DNA from: a virus
Strand: one strand, 5' to 3'
DNA length: 33,048 nt
IMG/VR virus record: IMGVR_UViG_3300013120_000725
Span: 1 to 33,048 of that record
The position numbers and the translations under genes were made by a program. Below are positions 31,495 to 33,048 of this stretch, piece after piece. Position 1 is the stretch's first letter. The number at the start of each line of letters is the position of its first letter. The notes beneath the pieces were generated by a model. The model saw only the letters and a list, made by a program, of their open reading frames with translations. It had not been told where the DNA came from and made no database searches.

Positions 31495-32298
31495 ATGGCA
31501 AAAGGAACACAAGGAGGGTCGCAGAATACTCACCATGCCACCACTCCAAAAACAGCCCTTAAGCACGCTAAGCAGGTATCCCAACTTGGTAGTGTTGAGG
31601 GCCTTGTCAACTTTGGAGCAGGTGGAGGCTATGCGCCTTCCGCAAAGCTGATAAAAGTAGGCAATTATGTTGCTGGCGACGAGGTTGGTTTGCAAGGAAC
31701 CACTTTTGAGTTTGTCGAGTACGGCGCCGCGGGCGCCGGGAATATTCCGGTTATTATAGGGGCAGACTTGGAAGCAAGCCTCATTGTCCTTGAAGAGGCC
31801 ATTAATGCTCTTTACGACGCTGCAAGCTACCCATATTTTGCCGCAGCCGATACGGATAATTTACTGGTGTATTACAGCGCAGACGGTACTAGCCCTTCAG
31901 CCGGCGTCGTGGTCTGGTCGTTAGTTGGCGATTGGGCATATTCACTGCCCGGGAGTGAGGACGTAGCCAATTCTTTGGAGAGCAATCAAAGCATTGCTCA
32001 CTCTATAATTTCTGTTGTAATTTCCGCAGATATGGAAGCTGCAGGAGATTTTGAGATTGTGCTTCCTTTCATTGCAGGATTTATTACTATTCAAGGCTTT
32101 GTGCCTGGGGGCGGGACAGCGTACGTCCTGAAAGCATTTGACAATCCAGTTGAGAGTAGCGATGTTTCTCCTGTGATACTGATTGAAGAGGGAGGCGCAG
32201 AGAAGTTGGTAGAAGACGATCTTTTAATGATTTCCGCCTATGGAGTAGTAGAGGACAAGATTCCTTCTGCTGATAACCCAGTAAAGCACACTTACTAA
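31495..32298 (+). CDS. Tail-associated beta-rich protein, possibly with an IN-like module
   Basis: The gene encodes 267 residues with AGAGGAG before the ATG. An N-terminal disordered stretch is followed by residues 60-145 with GLQGTTFEFVEY, a helix (LEASLIVLEEAINALYD) and strands (LLVYYSADG, VVVWSLVG). This layout resembles the modules inserted in the sheath. The C-terminus is beta-rich and acidic (VSPVILIEEGG, DDLLMISAYG). A tube-like or sheath-contacting protein is plausible, since it sits right before the tube candidate. No KxA motif is obvious apart from PKTAL near residue 18. Confidence 0.65.
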   Translation: MAKGTQGGSQNTHHATTPKTALKHAKQVSQLGSVEGLVNFGAGGGYAPSAKLIKVGNYVAGDEVGLQGTTFEFVEYGAAGAGNIPVIIGADLEASLIVLEEAINALYDAASYPYFAAADTDNLLVYYSADGTSPSAGVVVWSLVGDWAYSLPGSEDVANSLESNQSIAHSIISVVISADMEAAGDFEIVLPFIAGFITIQGFVPGGGTAYVLKAFDNPVESSDVSPVILIEEGGAEKLVEDDLLMISAYGVVEDKIPSADNPVKHTY

Positions 32299-32332
32299 AC
32301 CAAGTGCCCGTCACAGGGTAAAGGAGAACAAT

Positions 32333-33046
32333 ATGTCAACACTTGCCACTTGGAGCCCGTACCAAAATTATGTACAGGCCAATTTGGTTGGCGGGCAGTT
32401 CTTAAGTGGTGCTTACACTATGGTAGCCGCAGGGCCTCCAAGACTAGCTGCAATAGGTGGGTCGGGTGGTGTAGGTGCTCTAATGTCTGCCGGAGGAGCT
32501 GAGATTGCTCTACCTGTGGGATTAATTCAAAACATGGCTCTCCAGCAGAGCCACAATGTCGCTAAAATATTCGAAGTGGGATCAGAGCGTGCTTACCAAA
32601 TCGGTGGGCGTGTTTTACAGCAGTTGCAGATTGGTCGGATCATGTATCATGGCCCATCATTACTTCGTATGGCATATGCTTATTACACTGACTACTCATC
32701 CCCAACTGTCGTAGATCCATTGTTCGAGAATATCGGCGCTTATTCCATGCCCAACCCTCACAACGTGAAGGTACCGGCAGGATATGAAAATTTATTCTTG
32801 AATCTGGCGTCTGATCTATTTAAACAGCCCATTGGGTTCTTATTTTACTTTAAGGACTCAAATGAAGACACTGTAGGCTCTTTCTATCTGGAAGATACCT
32901 ATTGTGTAAATCATGGCCTGGCTACAGACGCAAATGGAGTTATTCTTAATGAGGATGGATCATTCCAGCCTGAAAGAATTCGACCCGTTGCAGTCAATCA
33001 GCTTGCTCTGATTTATACTGATGTGCCAAGCGTAATTGCTTCCTAA
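32333..33046 (+). CDS. Putative tail tube protein
   Basis: This 237-residue protein has AAAGGAG before the ATG and is complete, its stop lying 2 bases from the window edge. After a Gly/Ala-rich N-terminal third, the core reads IQNMALQQSHNVAKIFEVGSER, then GGRVLQQLQIGRIMYHGPSLLRMAYAYYTD, an arrangement seen in tail tube proteins of large myophages (strand, eiGS, helix, strand iaRv...sLLr). The C-terminus is beta-rich with a long loop. Tube subunits form the rigid channel for DNA inside the sheath. Distance from the sheath gene (about 3 kb) is greater than usual. Confidence 0.7.
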   Translation: MSTLATWSPYQNYVQANLVGGQFLSGAYTMVAAGPPRLAAIGGSGGVGALMSAGGAEIALPVGLIQNMALQQSHNVAKIFEVGSERAYQIGGRVLQQLQIGRIMYHGPSLLRMAYAYYTDYSSPTVVDPLFENIGAYSMPNPHNVKVPAGYENLFLNLASDLFKQPIGFLFYFKDSNEDTVGSFYLEDTYCVNHGLATDANGVILNEDGSFQPERIRPVAVNQLALIYTDVPSVIAS

Positions 33047-33048
33047 AA

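Noticed and set aside
1-33048. CRISPR arrays, tRNA or rRNA genes, insertion sequences, integrase and attachment sites
   Set aside because: Reading through the window gave no regular repeat-spacer pattern, cloverleaf, transposase or integrase motif.

Overview
The window is part of the virion-structure region of a large contractile-tailed phage (myovirus-type caudovirus), or a prophage of one. The supporting genes are a large terminase (5319-7064), a head-maturation-protease-like protein (9962-11827), a likely HK97-fold major capsid protein (14916-16034), an oversized tail sheath protein (24888-29285) and a tail-tube-like protein (32333-33046). No bacterial housekeeping block, tRNA, rRNA, IS element or CRISPR array was seen. 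The host cannot be named. Strong Shine-Dalgarno sites (AAAGGAG type) and sigma-70-like promoters argue against a host group that lacks Shine-Dalgarno initiation.

Layout. (1) 1-3537, plus strand: a 5'-truncated virion-like protein, an unknown protein with a faint small-terminase-like segment, a protein with an HExxE motif whose start lies beside an eight-T run, and a DUF192 protein. (2) 3464-5250, minus strand: a tight four-gene operon carrying ribonuclease HII, coupled by 1- to 8-base overlaps. (3) 5251-7705: a divergent control region, the terminase, and a minus-strand winged-helix regulator. The regulator has a good promoter that would give a leaderless mRNA, back to back with a plus-strand promoter. 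(4) 7706-16084: head genes, ending in a hairpin with a TTCG loop. They run from small KxA-motif proteins through protease, acidic scaffold-like protein, Pro/Gly-rich protein, coiled-coil protein and decoration-like protein to the capsid. (5) 16113-20757: two proteins with SAP/HeH-like C-termini, putative neck proteins, a fibre with a predicted seven-bladed propeller, and three small genes, one a zinc protein of 52 residues. (6) 20750-24883: internal or neck proteins, including an FnIII-like plus zinc-ribbon protein and a tail-terminator candidate. (7) 24888-33046: giant sheath, four Gly/Ala-rich or module-sharing proteins, and a tail tube.

The plus-strand genes form one long, closely packed late-type operon with many ATGA and TAATG junctions. 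Three cross-gene patterns stand out. Short Lys-hydrophobic-Ala motifs recur in most of the non-enzymatic virion proteins. A family of Gly/Ala-rich proteins shares small modules (NPFPYL, GQLGAYGA). Flagellin-IN-like beta modules recur inside the sheath and probably in the protein at 31495. No portal protein was recognised.
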